A stretch of DNA of 60,740 nt from Puniceicoccales bacterium (GTDB lineage: Bacteria > Verrucomicrobiota > Verrucomicrobiia > Opitutales > JAIRKQ01): positions 1 through 60,740 of the forward strand of contig JAIRXR010000004.1 of the NCBI GenBank assembly GCA_031268175.1, in the 5' to 3' direction. Below the pieces are notes generated by a model. It searched no databases. It worked only from the letters and a program-made list of their open reading frames with translations, and had not been told where the DNA came from. How positions within the stretch are numbered: position 1 is the stretch's first letter; each line of letters starts with the position of its first letter. The position numbers and the translations under genes are program-made. Below, piece after piece: positions 36,606 through 46,444 of this stretch.

Positions 36606-36726
36606 GGATCACCAATAATTTGAAAATTCGTGAAATTTGCGCCCGGTCTAACTGGTCGCGCTATTTTTCAAAAGTACCGTTTTGCGGTTGTTCACCAATT
36701 TGCCTGCGTGGAGACCGCGCCGCTAT

Positions 36727-37707
36727 TCAGGCTAGCGCCATTTCTCCCCTCGTTTCGAAGATTCCAAATTTGCGAAACCTTTTGTAGCGAAGGTCGAGCA
36801 GGGTCTCCCTGCGAAGACCCATGAGGCTTTTCAGATTTTTCGCGATGGCAGCCTCGACCGCGCTCGCTGTAAAATCATAGTCGTTGTGCGCGCCGCCGAG
36901 GGGTTCGCATATTACCTCGTCCGCCACGTCGAATTCGAGGAGCTTTTGCGGTGACAGGCGCAGCGCTTTCGCAGCTTCCGGAGCCTTCGCCCTATCATTC
37001 CAGAGAATTGCGGCGCATCCCTCCGGTGAAATCACTGAATAGTACGCATTCTCGAGGATTAGCACCCTGTCGCTGACAGCAATGCCCAGTGCGCCGCCGG
37101 ATCCACCTTCGCCGATAAACACAGAAATTATGGGACTCCCGATCAGCATCATTTCGCGCAAATTAACGGCGATCGCCTCGGCAACGTGCCGCTCTTCGGA
37201 CTCTACGCCGGGAAATGCGCCGGGTGTGTCGACGAAGGTCACTATCGGCATAGAAAATTTTTCAGCCAACCGCATCAGACGCAGCGCTTTCCTATAGCCT
37301 TCAGGATTTTGCATGCCGAAGTTGCGTGCTATATTCTCTTTGGTCGTCCGTCCCTTCTGTTGGGAAATTATCATTGCGGCAATGCCGCCAAATTCTCCAA
37401 TGCCGCAAACCATCGACTGGTCATCGGCATACAATCTGTCGCCGTGTAGTTCTTGAAAATTTGCAAAGATCCTGCCTATGTAGTCCGACGAATACGGCCG
37501 CAGCGGATGTCGCGAAAGTTGCACCCTCTGCCACTCGGTCAGATTGGCGTAGACCTTTTTTCTGGTTTCTACAATTTTGGTTTTCAGTGATTCAATTTCG
37601 GCTGAAAAATCCACGTCAGAGGCTGACGCGCGCTCCTCCAACGCCTTCAGTTGGACGCTCAGATCGTGAATTGGCTTTTCAAAATCAAAAACAAACTTCT
37701 GATCCAT
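36727..37707 (-). CDS. accA: Acetyl-CoA carboxylase carboxyltransferase subunit alpha
   Basis: 326 residues, close to the typical 317. It starts with the family's FDFEKPIHDLSVQLKALEE helix, then LSRHPLRPYSSDYI, FVDTPGAFPGVESEER and VFIGEGGSGGALGIAVSDRV, where the Gly-rich loop holds the acetyl-CoA site. With AccD it transfers CO2 from carboxybiotin to acetyl-CoA, giving malonyl-CoA for fatty acid synthesis. accD is not in the window. It is a single gene between xerD and the ftsB-like pair. Confidence 0.96.
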   Translation of the reverse strand: MDQKFVFDFEKPIHDLSVQLKALEERASASDVDFSAEIESLKTKIVETRKKVYANLTEWQRVQLSRHPLRPYSSDYIGRIFANFQELHGDRLYADDQSMVCGIGEFGGIAAMIISQQKGRTTKENIARNFGMQNPEGYRKALRLMRLAEKFSMPIVTFVDTPGAFPGVESEERHVAEAIAVNLREMMLIGSPIISVFIGEGGSGGALGIAVSDRVLILENAYYSVISPEGCAAILWNDRAKAPEAAKALRLSPQKLLEFDVADEVICEPLGGAHNDYDFTASAVEAAIAKNLKSLMGLRRETLLDLRYKRFRKFGIFETRGEMALA

Positions 37708-37792
37708 TCCGGGATTCTAAGCAATTCCATGAATTTGCAATAGATTTGTGGTGCGCGTCCGCTCGGCGGGAAGTGTTTTCACAGCTGCGGAA

Positions 37793-38707
37793 TTAGAATT
37801 TGTCCCGCTGGTGAAATTTCTTGTAGTCGGAAAGCAAGCGCTTTTTGTCGACGGCCGTGTAGATTTGCGTCGTAGAAATGTCAGCGTGGCCGAGCATTTC
37901 CTGTATGGATCGCAAATCGGCGCCGTTTTCCAGCAAGTGCGTGGCGAAGGAATGGCGCAGCGTGTGCGGAGTCACCGATTTTTTAATGCCGGCCAGTTTT
38001 GCATGCTTTTTCAGGTGTAGCCACACGGTTTTGCGTGACAGTTTGCGTCCAGTAATGCCTATAAATATGGAGCTGTCCGTTTTTGTCTTTACCAATTGCG
38101 GCCGCGCAACGATTAAATATTTCTCTAATTTTTCCCTGGCGATGGAGCCGAATGGGACGATGCGTTCCTTTGCTCCCTTGCCGTGCACGCGGATAAAACA
38201 ATTTTCCATGTCAACGGCTTGGATCTTCACATCGCACAACTCGGACACGCGCAGCCCACTGCTATAGGCGAGCTCGAACATTGCGTTGTCTCGCATGTGA
38301 ATTGGCGAGGAGTCCGCACCCAGTTCCAAAATTTTTGACACCTCATCTGAGGTCAGACTATCCGGCAGCCTTCTAGTGCAGCGCGGCCGCTTCAATTGCT
38401 TTGACACGTCGACGGCAATGATTTTTTGCGCCTTTGCGAATTTGGAAAATGAGCGCAGCGCGGACAATTTTCGCGCGACTGTCGGCGATGAGCAACCGTT
38501 TTTGTCTAGAAATGACAGCCAGTAGCGTAGCGTTTCAACGGTCACGTCGCTCCATTTTTTCAGGTGTTGCTGCGCCAGAAGTTCTACCAGCTCCAGCAGG
38601 TCGCATTCGTAGGCCGCAACGGTATTTTTGCTGCTGCCCCTTTCGAGTTCGAGGTGCACTAGGAATGCATCGATTGCATTGCTGAGCTGTGATCTGTTCC
38701 TATTCAT
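37793..38707 (-). CDS. xerD: Tyrosine recombinase XerC/XerD
   Basis: 304 residues, normal for Xer recombinases. The N-terminal SAM-like domain covers residues about 10-95. Catalytic residues are visible: Arg in SSGLRVSELCD, Lys in HGKGAKERIVP, His-x-x-Arg in TPHTLRHSFATHLL, His in LGHADISTTQIY, and the nucleophilic Tyr in the same segment. It resolves chromosome dimers at dif sites. It overlaps the end of dnaX by eight bases, so it is co-transcribed with housekeeping genes and is not a phage or transposon integrase. D rather than C is a best guess. Confidence 0.9.
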   Translation of the reverse strand: MNRNRSQLSNAIDAFLVHLELERGSSKNTVAAYECDLLELVELLAQQHLKKWSDVTVETLRYWLSFLDKNGCSSPTVARKLSALRSFSKFAKAQKIIAVDVSKQLKRPRCTRRLPDSLTSDEVSKILELGADSSPIHMRDNAMFELAYSSGLRVSELCDVKIQAVDMENCFIRVHGKGAKERIVPFGSIAREKLEKYLIVARPQLVKTKTDSSIFIGITGRKLSRKTVWLHLKKHAKLAGIKKSVTPHTLRHSFATHLLENGADLRSIQEMLGHADISTTQIYTAVDKKRLLSDYKKFHQRDKF

Positions 38708-39959
38708 CCCGCTGCATGACCCTTATCTGCGCGCGAAATCCATCCCGCAGAGCTGCCTGAATTTCCACTGGAAGTCGGGATTCAGCACCATCGCGAGTGG
38801 AGTCGCCGCTGGCTGGTTGCGTGGAAGGGTTTCCTGTCGCGGCTTTTATCTCGCGGATGTCGCGAATTATAGCGTCGATGGCCCTGGATTGGCCGCGTTC
38901 GGCGGCTTTTAGCAGAGCTGTTTCAAAATTTATTACCTCGGAGAGACCAGTTTTAACCGATTCCTTCGATTTGTGAATTTCCTCCAAAATGCGTATCATC
39001 CTGTCAGGGTAGGTGCCGTCGCCATCCAGAATATGCGCCAGCTGCTCGTGGATTTTCACTTCGATGGAGCAGAGAATGCGGTACATGTCGCAATTTCGCT
39101 CGCCGATGCTGTGGGAAACTTCCATGAGCTTTTTGTAGTCGCCGTAGTACATGGCACTGATTATTCCATCAATAGTTTTTTCATCGACCAGTCCGTAGGC
39201 CAGATTTACGTCGCCAACGGTTATTTCGCCGCTGGAAAATGCCACCATCCTATCCAGGATCGATTCCGCATCCCTTACGCCTCCGCCGGCCAAGCGCGCG
39301 ATTGCGTTGAGCGCCTCCACGGAAATTTTTATACCTTCCGCCACTGCGACTTTTTCCAGTTTTTCAGCAATGATTTTCGGCGAAACCGGCCTGAAGGAAA
39401 ATCTTTGGCATCGCGATGCAATGGTCGGAAGAACCTTATGCGCTTCGGTAGTAGCGAAGATGAATTTCACGTGCGGCGGCGGCTCCTCGAGCGTTTTCAG
39501 CAGGGCATTGAACGCCGCATTCGAAAGCATGTGCACTTCGTCGATGATGTATATTTTGTACTTGCACGCTGCCGGTGTATACCTGCATTCATCACGCAGT
39601 GCTCGAATTTGCTCGACGGAATTGTTGGATGCACCATCTATTTCTATGACATCCAGGCAATTGCCAGCAGCGACTGATCGGGATATTTCATCACCAGGAT
39701 CGAAATTCACAGTCGGGCCGTTTTTTGCATTGAGGGCCATGGCCAGTAGCCTCGCCGTTGTTGTCTTGCCAGTGCCGCGTGGCCCAACGAACAGGTAGGC
39801 GTGGGCGCTGCGGTTTGTTACAATTGCATTCGTGAGCGTGGTGACGATGTGCTCTTGCCCTATGATTTCGCCGAACGTTTTTGGCCTCCAGCGGAGTGCA
39901 ATTACCTTGTATGTGCTTGTGTCGCCATTCGGATCCGCATCTTCAGTTTTGCTTTGCAT
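38700..39959 (-). CDS. dnaX: DNA polymerase III subunit gamma/tau, short form
   Basis: 419 residues: the AAA+ clamp-loader domain with Walker A GPRGTGKTT (59-67), DEVHMLSNAAFNALLK and the SRC arginine finger motif (SRCQRFSF), then domain III and a short tail. The usual zinc module between Walker A and the IDGASNN segment has lost its four cysteines: residues 76-104 hold a single Cys. The long tau extension is missing, so only a gamma-like protein is made. The absent zinc site and the NGPTVNFDP segment recall verrucomicrobial DnaX proteins. It overlaps xerD by eight bases. Confidence 0.93.
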   Translation of the reverse strand: MQSKTEDADPNGDTSTYKVIALRWRPKTFGEIIGQEHIVTTLTNAIVTNRSAHAYLFVGPRGTGKTTTARLLAMALNAKNGPTVNFDPGDEISRSVAAGNCLDVIEIDGASNNSVEQIRALRDECRYTPAACKYKIYIIDEVHMLSNAAFNALLKTLEEPPPHVKFIFATTEAHKVLPTIASRCQRFSFRPVSPKIIAEKLEKVAVAEGIKISVEALNAIARLAGGGVRDAESILDRMVAFSSGEITVGDVNLAYGLVDEKTIDGIISAMYYGDYKKLMEVSHSIGERNCDMYRILCSIEVKIHEQLAHILDGDGTYPDRMIRILEEIHKSKESVKTGLSEVINFETALLKAAERGQSRAIDAIIRDIREIKAATGNPSTQPASGDSTRDGAESRLPVEIQAALRDGFRAQIRVMQRDE

Positions 39960-40189
39960 TGGCAGAAAATCCTGCAGGATGCCGCCTCAAAGTAAAGCGC
40001 TATCGCTTTTGTTTCCCGCACTTCCCGGCGCCCATGTTTTTAATTTTTTAGGTATTTTTTCTTGCTGGAGTGCGCAATTGTCGTAGTCCTTGATCCGAGT
40101 CGGCATTGGTTGTTTTATCGGCATCACCGTTGCATGGCGGTGGATTGGAATTTGGCCGCGTTTCGGGTGTGCGATTTGTCGATGGTAAT

Positions 40190-41521
40190 ATGGATGTTTT
40201 TTTGCGTTATTTCGTAATTTTTTTTATTTTTCCTGCGTTAATAGGCGTTTCGGTGTATCTGTCCGTGTGCCTAAAATGGCCGCAGTTGAGGCATCTCGGT
40301 GACGCTTTTAAACAACTTCTAGTTGAGAAAAAAGAAGGCGGCAAGATGGGAAATTTCGCCGCCGTCGCAACGATTGTGGGCGGAAATCTTGGTGCAGGAA
40401 CGGTAGTCGGCACGGCATTGGCCATATCCACTGGCGGTCCAGGAGCGATTTTTTGGATGATAGTCGTCGCGCTTTTGGGTAGCGTAATCAAGTTGGCGTG
40501 TGCGACGCTCGGCGTATTTTACCAGGAGAAGCAGCACCACGAACGCTGCGTCGGTGGCCCGATGTTTTACATCGAAAAAGGTGTTGGCTCGCGGCCGTTG
40601 AGTTTGCTATATTGCGTTTTTCTGGTTGGAGCGTCGCTGTCCGTTGGAAATTTGGTTCAGACGAATGTCTTCGTAAAATCCATCCCAAATTGTGGCACTT
40701 GGGTAAAAATTCTCTGCATTTTGTCGTTTGCCGTTCCGGCTGTAGTCATACTCTTCGGTGGATTGAAGAAGTTTGCGGCATTCATGTCCCGCAGTGTTCC
40801 CATCATCGGCATCGCGTACATAGCAATTTGTTGCGTCGGCATTTGTATGATGCGCGATCGCGCTGTTTTTGCACTGAAGGAAATTTTTTGCGGCGCATTT
40901 TCACTGGCCTCCGTCGGCGGCGGAGCGTCCGGGATCGTCCTCCTCAGGGCGCTGCACGAGGGAACTTCGCGAGGGCTTTTTGCAACGGATATCGGCCTTG
41001 GCCTTTCCGCCATCGCCCACGGCAATGTCGACGGTGGGTGTCTGCCACTGGCGCAGCATGCCCGTGATCAGGGAATTATTTCGCTGCTCGCCCCAATTTT
41101 GGTTGCCATTCTTTGCTCCATCACCGGTATTCTCATCGTCTGCGCTGCGCCGGATTTTTCACAAAATTCCAGTAAAATTTGCATCGATACTTTTACAACG
41201 GCATTTAGAAGCAACTGCGCCGGCCTGATGGTGCCGATTACGGTGTATTTTTTTGCGCTCACGACGATACTTTCATGGGCGTGGTTTGCCGAGCACTCGT
41301 TTTTTTTCATACGCCGCGCCAATTGGCGCTACTACTATCGCGTCGTTTCCATCGCCATGATGCCCATTGGGGCATTCATGCAAACAACGCTGCCGTGGAA
41401 AATTGCCGACATTTGCATCGAAGGTCTCCTGCTCATTAATCTATTAGCGATTGTGTTCCTGCGGAATAAGCTGGCATCGATCCACCTTGAAGGCGATGCC
41501 CCCGATTGCGGCAACGGCTAG
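40190..41521 (+). CDS. AGCS-family amino acid:cation symporter
   Basis: 443 residues from the ATG at 40190; the earlier in-frame start would add 28 residues unlike the family. It has about eleven membrane segments. The signature GNLGAGTVVGTALAISTGGPG with AIFWM matches the alanine/glycine:sodium symporter (AGCS) family, as do GGPMFYIEKG and, later, GGGASGIVLLRALHEGTSRG leading to ATDIGLG. It probably imports alanine or glycine with Na+ or H+ across the inner membrane. It stands 92 bases before secA and may share its promoter region. Confidence 0.85.
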   Translation: MDVFLRYFVIFFIFPALIGVSVYLSVCLKWPQLRHLGDAFKQLLVEKKEGGKMGNFAAVATIVGGNLGAGTVVGTALAISTGGPGAIFWMIVVALLGSVIKLACATLGVFYQEKQHHERCVGGPMFYIEKGVGSRPLSLLYCVFLVGASLSVGNLVQTNVFVKSIPNCGTWVKILCILSFAVPAVVILFGGLKKFAAFMSRSVPIIGIAYIAICCVGICMMRDRAVFALKEIFCGAFSLASVGGGASGIVLLRALHEGTSRGLFATDIGLGLSAIAHGNVDGGCLPLAQHARDQGIISLLAPILVAILCSITGILIVCAAPDFSQNSSKICIDTFTTAFRSNCAGLMVPITVYFFALTTILSWAWFAEHSFFFIRRANWRYYYRVVSIAMMPIGAFMQTTLPWKIADICIEGLLLINLLAIVFLRNKLASIHLEGDAPDCGNG

Positions 41522-41613
41522 GGATTTCTCCACTTAATTTTCCGTGAAATATTGATTCGACGTCCCGGCGAATTGTATTTAAACGTAGTGCGAAACGGAT
41601 AGGTCAACGAGCA

Positions 41614-44550
41614 ATGATTGGAAGAATTTTTAGGCTGTTCGCCGGACATACGCACAAAAAATTTATAAAAAAATGCCAGCCGCTGATCGCAAAAATCAAC
41701 GAATTCGACGGTATCTATGAAGCGCTATCGGACGGTGAAATCGCCGCAAAATCCGATGAATTAAAGCGAAGAATTTTGGCGGGCGCGTCGCTGGACAGCG
41801 TGCTAGCGGAGGCATTTGCCCTCGTGAAAAACACCGCCCGCAGGTTGTGCGGTGTGGGAATCGAGGTGTGCGGGCACAAATCCACGTGGAACATGGTGCA
41901 CTACGATGTGCAGCTCCTGGGAGGAATAGCACTTCACCAGGGGAAAATTTGCGAAATGGCGACCGGCGAGGGAAAAACCTTGGTTGCAACCCTACCGCTC
42001 TACCTAAATGCCTTGACCGGAAGGAATTGCCAACTCGTTACGGTTAATGACTACCTTGCTCGCCGCGATGCCGCGTGGATGGGGTACATCTACAAATTTC
42101 TCGGAATGACTGTCGGGTGTCTGCAGAACGGAATGAATTCGGAGGAGCGGCAGAGCGCATACGGCTGTAACATAACGTACGGCACGGCGTCGGAGTTTGG
42201 CTTCGACTACCTGCGGGACAATGGAATGGCAACGTCTCCGGAGGAACAGGTTCAGCGTGAACACTACTACTGCATAGTCGATGAGGTTGATTCGATCCTA
42301 ATCGACGAGGCGAGGACCCCGCTGATAATTTCCGGCGCGGCACCGAAGAACGAGGAAAATATCCCCTACGTCGAGTTGAAACCGGCCGTTGAAAATTTGG
42401 TTGAGCTGCAGCAGAAGTTGTGCAGTAGGCTGGCTTCCGAGGCGAAGGCCATGCTGGAAAGTTCCGGCGACGAGTACAACCGCGACTCATACAAAAAGCT
42501 GTGGCAGGTGAAGCTCGGCATGCCGACGAATCGGCAGTTTTTGCGCATCATGGAAAGTGGTACGCACAGGAAAAATTTCGACAGATTCGACCTGGAGATG
42601 AATTCCGAATTGTTCCGCAGCGAAAAGCATCTGATAAAGGAGGAACTGTACTACTGCCTCGATGAAAAGGACCAGCAGTCGGATTTGACGGAACTTGGCC
42701 GCGGTGTGCTAAGTTCCGACGAAAATGATTTCATTTTGCCCGATCTGCCGGCGATATTTTCCTCCATCGACGGGGACGTGTCGCTGACACCTGAACAGAG
42801 GATTGAGAAAAAACACCTGGTCGAGGCAGAATTTGCAAAGAAAAGTTCCAAAATTCACTGTTTAAACCAGCTTTTGCGAGCCTATTCGCTCTATAACAAA
42901 GATGAACACTACACTATCCTCGACGGAAAGGTTGTGATAATTGATGAAAATACCGGGCGCGCCATGCCCGGACGTCGTTGGAGCGACGGATTGCACCAGG
43001 CGATCGAGGCGAAGGAGGGCATAAGGATCGAGGGAGAGACGCGCACCTACGCCACCATTACCATCCAGAATTATTTTCGCATGTACGAAAAATTGGCTGG
43101 CATGACCGGAACTGCGGAAACGGAGGCACAGGAATTCAATGACATATATCGCCTGTCGGTTGCTGTCATTCCGCCGCACAAAAAGTGCATTCGCATCGAT
43201 GAAGACGATAAAATTTACAAAACACGCCGCGAAAAGTGCAACGCCGTGATAGCCGAAATAAAGGCGGCAAACGAAAGGGGACAGCCGGCCTTGGTTGGTA
43301 CCACATCCGTCGAAGCGTCGGAAATTTTGAGCAAAATGCTGAAGCGCGAGGGAATAGGCCACAAGGTTTTAAACGCCAAATACCACCAGCAGGAGGCGGA
43401 AATTGTCGAGCAAGCGGGGCAAATGAAAGCGGTGACAATTGCGACGAACATGGCCGGCCGCGGCACCGACATCAAACTCGGGGACGGCGTTGCGGACCTG
43501 GGTGGACTATTCGTGATCGGTACCGAAAGGCATGAGTCGCGGCGCGTCGATCGCCAGTTGCGCGGCAGATGTTCTAGGCAGGGAGACCCGGGCCGCTCGA
43601 AATTTTTCGTGTCGCTGGAGGATAGTTTGATGAGAATTTTTGCCTCCGCCGGTCCCATAGCGCGGCTGCTGCAAAAGACGTTCAGAGAGGGCGAAGTTCT
43701 CACGCATCCGCTGCTTAATCGATCCATCGAAACGGCGCAGAAAAAGGTCGAGCAATACTACTACTCGATAAGAAAGCGGCTGCTGCAGTACGATGACGTG
43801 CTCAACAGGCAGCGGGAAGTGGTATACTCCCTGCGCAGCGGTTCCTTGGCAGAGGATAGCGCACGGAACGTGATCTTTGAGATGGTGCGAAACGAACTTG
43901 ATGCGCGGACATGTCAATTTTCCGATGCCGCCTCAGCAAATGCGGAGGACGGCGATGCCGCAAAGATCCTCCTCCAGTGGGCGAACGTCAATTTTCCGCT
44001 GAATTTAAAAGGGAGCGACTTTGCAAATAGGACGCGCACGGAGATAGCCGATTTGATTTTTTCAAAAATAGAGGAGGCCTACGCTATTAAACAGTCGACC
44101 GATGATCCGCAGGCCCTGAAATTTATAGAGCGGCTGATACTCGTGCGCGCGATCGATGAAAACTGGCAGAAGCATCTGACGGAAATGGATGCTCTGCGCA
44201 ACAGCGTAGGCTTGCGCAGTTACGGCCAGCGCGACCCGATAAACGAGTACCGCACGGAGGCATTTGAGTATTTCGAAGCAATGCTAAAGCAGATAAATTC
44301 CGACGTTTGCTGGCAGTTATTCAGGACGGCGGGTAGTGTGCAGGCGTTCAATAGAATGGTTTCCGAATTGCACAGACACGCTGTGCTGTCCGGTGGCGAC
44401 ACCGGCGGAACTGCGGCTGCCGAACGGCAGCCAGCCAAGCCAGCTCCGAGGATAATTATCAAACAGACTCCACTGCGGAAGGTCAACAGAAATGACCTTT
44501 GCCCCTGTGGAAGCGGGAAAAAATACAAAAAATGCTGCGGGGCAAAGTAG
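41614..44550 (+). CDS. secA: Preprotein translocase ATPase SecA
   Basis: 978 residues. Walker A MATGEGKTLVA (about 111), DEAD-like DEVDSILIDEARTPL, the C-terminal motor NMAGRGTDIKLGDG, and the helical scaffold (ENWQKHLTEMDALR) are all present. A SEC-C zinc tail closes the protein (CPCGSGKKYKKCCG), used for SecB or ribosome contact. Two inserts (about residues 260-340 and 350-410) lengthen the region around the preprotein-binding domain. It drives export through SecYEG. Its 3' end overlaps mnmA by 19 bases. Confidence 0.97.
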   Translation: MIGRIFRLFAGHTHKKFIKKCQPLIAKINEFDGIYEALSDGEIAAKSDELKRRILAGASLDSVLAEAFALVKNTARRLCGVGIEVCGHKSTWNMVHYDVQLLGGIALHQGKICEMATGEGKTLVATLPLYLNALTGRNCQLVTVNDYLARRDAAWMGYIYKFLGMTVGCLQNGMNSEERQSAYGCNITYGTASEFGFDYLRDNGMATSPEEQVQREHYYCIVDEVDSILIDEARTPLIISGAAPKNEENIPYVELKPAVENLVELQQKLCSRLASEAKAMLESSGDEYNRDSYKKLWQVKLGMPTNRQFLRIMESGTHRKNFDRFDLEMNSELFRSEKHLIKEELYYCLDEKDQQSDLTELGRGVLSSDENDFILPDLPAIFSSIDGDVSLTPEQRIEKKHLVEAEFAKKSSKIHCLNQLLRAYSLYNKDEHYTILDGKVVIIDENTGRAMPGRRWSDGLHQAIEAKEGIRIEGETRTYATITIQNYFRMYEKLAGMTGTAETEAQEFNDIYRLSVAVIPPHKKCIRIDEDDKIYKTRREKCNAVIAEIKAANERGQPALVGTTSVEASEILSKMLKREGIGHKVLNAKYHQQEAEIVEQAGQMKAVTIATNMAGRGTDIKLGDGVADLGGLFVIGTERHESRRVDRQLRGRCSRQGDPGRSKFFVSLEDSLMRIFASAGPIARLLQKTFREGEVLTHPLLNRSIETAQKKVEQYYYSIRKRLLQYDDVLNRQREVVYSLRSGSLAEDSARNVIFEMVRNELDARTCQFSDAASANAEDGDAAKILLQWANVNFPLNLKGSDFANRTRTEIADLIFSKIEEAYAIKQSTDDPQALKFIERLILVRAIDENWQKHLTEMDALRNSVGLRSYGQRDPINEYRTEAFEYFEAMLKQINSDVCWQLFRTAGSVQAFNRMVSELHRHAVLSGGDTGGTAAAERQPAKPAPRIIIKQTPLRKVNRNDLCPCGSGKKYKKCCGAK

Positions 44551-45626
44551 CGGTCGCGGTGTCCGGCGGCGTTGACAGTTCCGTTGCCGCGCTGCTGCTG
44601 AAAAATGACGCCTATGAAGTTTGCGGCATTTTCATGCGTACGTGGAGTGCTGAAGACGATGCCACGCCAATCTCGCAGTGCCCCTGGAAGGTGGACTTGG
44701 ATGATGCGCGTGCCGCCTGCGATCATCTCGGCATAGCCTTCGAGGTGGTCAACATGATAGGGAACTACAGGTGGCTGGTTGCCAAAGAATTGGTCGAGGG
44801 ATATCGCCTTGGAATCACGCCAAATCCGGATGTATTGTGCAATGCGCGCATAAAATTTGGTGCCCTGAAGGAGTATGCCCACGGGAGCGGTTTTGAAAAA
44901 TTTGCAACTGGCCACTACTGCAGAACGGTCGAAAATTCGGACGGCACCGTGGATATTTTGGAGGGAGCTGACAAAAACAAGGACCAGTCGTATTTTTTGG
45001 CGATGCTGTCACAGGAACAAATCAAAAACACGCTGTTTCCGGTTGGTGCGCTGAATAAGCCAGAGGTGCGCAAATTGGCCGCGGCGGCCGCATTGCCAAA
45101 CTACAAAAAAAAAGATAGCCAGGGCATCTGCTTCCTTGGGAAGGTGCGCCTCCAGGACTTTTTGGCCGGACACATTGCCGATGCGCCCGGTGATATCGTT
45201 GACACGGATGGCAAGGTTCTTGGAAAGCACCGCGGCTTGTTTCGGTTTACCATTGGCCAACGACGTGGCATAAATCTTCCGTCGAACCTCGATTTTGTTC
45301 ACTACGTTGTAATCGGAAAAGACTTGGTCAAAAACCATTTGATCGTCGAAATTGAGCGCTCGGATTCAAAATTTTTATACGCCAGGGAATTTGCCATTCG
45401 CGGTCTGAGCTTCACCAACCGTCCCATCGAAAGCGATGCGAAACTATTGGCTCGCCCACGCTACCGCGACCCAGCCTGCCGCGTAGAATTTTTTAGGGAC
45501 GGTGACAGCACCGCTCGCATCGTCTTCGAAATTCCGCAGCGCGCCATCGCACCGGGGCAAATTGCGGCATTCTACGAGGGTGAAACTTTGGTCGGTGGTG
45601 GTGTTTTTTCGCAATCATCGCCGTGA
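44532..45626 (+). CDS. mnmA: tRNA-specific 2-thiouridylase
   Basis: 364 residues from the ATG at 44532, which puts the ATP pyrophosphatase P-loop (VAVSGGVDSSVAALLL) six residues in as usual; an upstream TTG lies inside secA. Catalytic cysteines are in TPNPDVLCNARIKF and DSQGICFLGK; KDQSYFLAMLSQEQ is also conserved. It adds sulfur to uridine 34 of tRNAs for Lys, Glu and Gln. Its 3' end overlaps the convergent lgt gene by 55 bases. Confidence 0.95.
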   Translation: MLRGKVAVAVSGGVDSSVAALLLKNDAYEVCGIFMRTWSAEDDATPISQCPWKVDLDDARAACDHLGIAFEVVNMIGNYRWLVAKELVEGYRLGITPNPDVLCNARIKFGALKEYAHGSGFEKFATGHYCRTVENSDGTVDILEGADKNKDQSYFLAMLSQEQIKNTLFPVGALNKPEVRKLAAAAALPNYKKKDSQGICFLGKVRLQDFLAGHIADAPGDIVDTDGKVLGKHRGLFRFTIGQRRGINLPSNLDFVHYVVIGKDLVKNHLIVEIERSDSKFLYAREFAIRGLSFTNRPIESDAKLLARPRYRDPACRVEFFRDGDSTARIVFEIPQRAIAPGQIAAFYEGETLVGGGVFSQSSP

Positions 45627-46444
45627 AATTTTCCATCTTTCGCCGGTAGAAAAATCAAAATCAAGCCTAGGATCAGCAAAAATATGGAGTAAAATTGGCC
45701 GCGCGCCATGGAGAAGATCAGCTCCGCATCCGGCTCGCGGAAACATTCGGTGAAAATTCGAAAAATCGCGTACAGGACTAAAAACTCCCCGCTCAGGCGC
45801 CCGGGGCGAATTTCCCTCCGCGACCAAAACCTGGTTTGCACGCACAGAAATAGGACGAGGCCCTCCAGAAACGCCTCGTACAGCTGCGACGGGTGCCGCG
45901 CCGGGATTGCCAAAATATTTGCCATCTGATGAGCGCTTTTTGGAAAAATTACAGCCCATTTCACGGCGGTGATTTTTCCGTAGAGCTCCCCATTTATGAA
46001 ATTTGCGATTCTGCCGACGAAAAATCCAAATGGGGCAATGGTCGAACAAATGTCGGCGAGAGAGAGTAGTGGGACATTGTTTTTTTTACAGAAAATGGCA
46101 ATGGCTGCTATGACGCCGGCAAAACCGCCGTGGCTCGACATGCCACCGCGCCAAACGGCAAAAATTTCCAGTGGATTTTTTATGAAGCTGTCGAAGGAGT
46201 ACAGCAGTGCGTAGCCGAGCCGTCCGCCGATGACGACGCCAATGATTGCGTAGCCTAAAAACGAAGAATTCTGCTCCGCGGAAAGCGGAGATTTGTTCTT
46301 TTTTGTGTAAAAATTTAAGGCCAGCGCCGCGAATGCGAACGCAAAAATATAAAAAATTCCATACCAGCGTATACCGTCGACTGGCCAAGATTCCGGAAAT
46401 TTCAAAACAAACGGATCTATGCCATGGACGTAGTATCTATTCAT
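45572..46444 (-). CDS. lgt: Prolipoprotein diacylglyceryl transferase
   Basis: 290 residues with seven expected membrane segments. Family motifs are IRWYGIFYIFAF near the N-terminus, GGRLGYALLYSF, AVWRGGMSSHGGFAGV and the Lgt signature GRIANFINGELYG. It transfers diacylglycerol from phosphatidylglycerol to the lipobox cysteine of prolipoproteins, the first step of lipoprotein maturation. Its start overlaps the MFS gene stop by eight bases (ATGAATAG region), so they form an operon; the 3' end overlaps mnmA on the other strand. Confidence 0.95.
   Translation of the reverse strand: MNRYYVHGIDPFVLKFPESWPVDGIRWYGIFYIFAFAFAALALNFYTKKNKSPLSAEQNSSFLGYAIIGVVIGGRLGYALLYSFDSFIKNPLEIFAVWRGGMSSHGGFAGVIAAIAIFCKKNNVPLLSLADICSTIAPFGFFVGRIANFINGELYGKITAVKWAVIFPKSAHQMANILAIPARHPSQLYEAFLEGLVLFLCVQTRFWSRREIRPGRLSGEFLVLYAIFRIFTECFREPDAELIFSMARGQFYSIFLLILGLILIFLPAKDGKFHGDDCEKTPPPTKVSPS

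Noticed and set aside
37793..38707. Tyrosine recombinase as a sign of an integrated element
   Set aside because: Its length, motifs and eight-base overlap with dnaX mark it as the housekeeping Xer recombinase.
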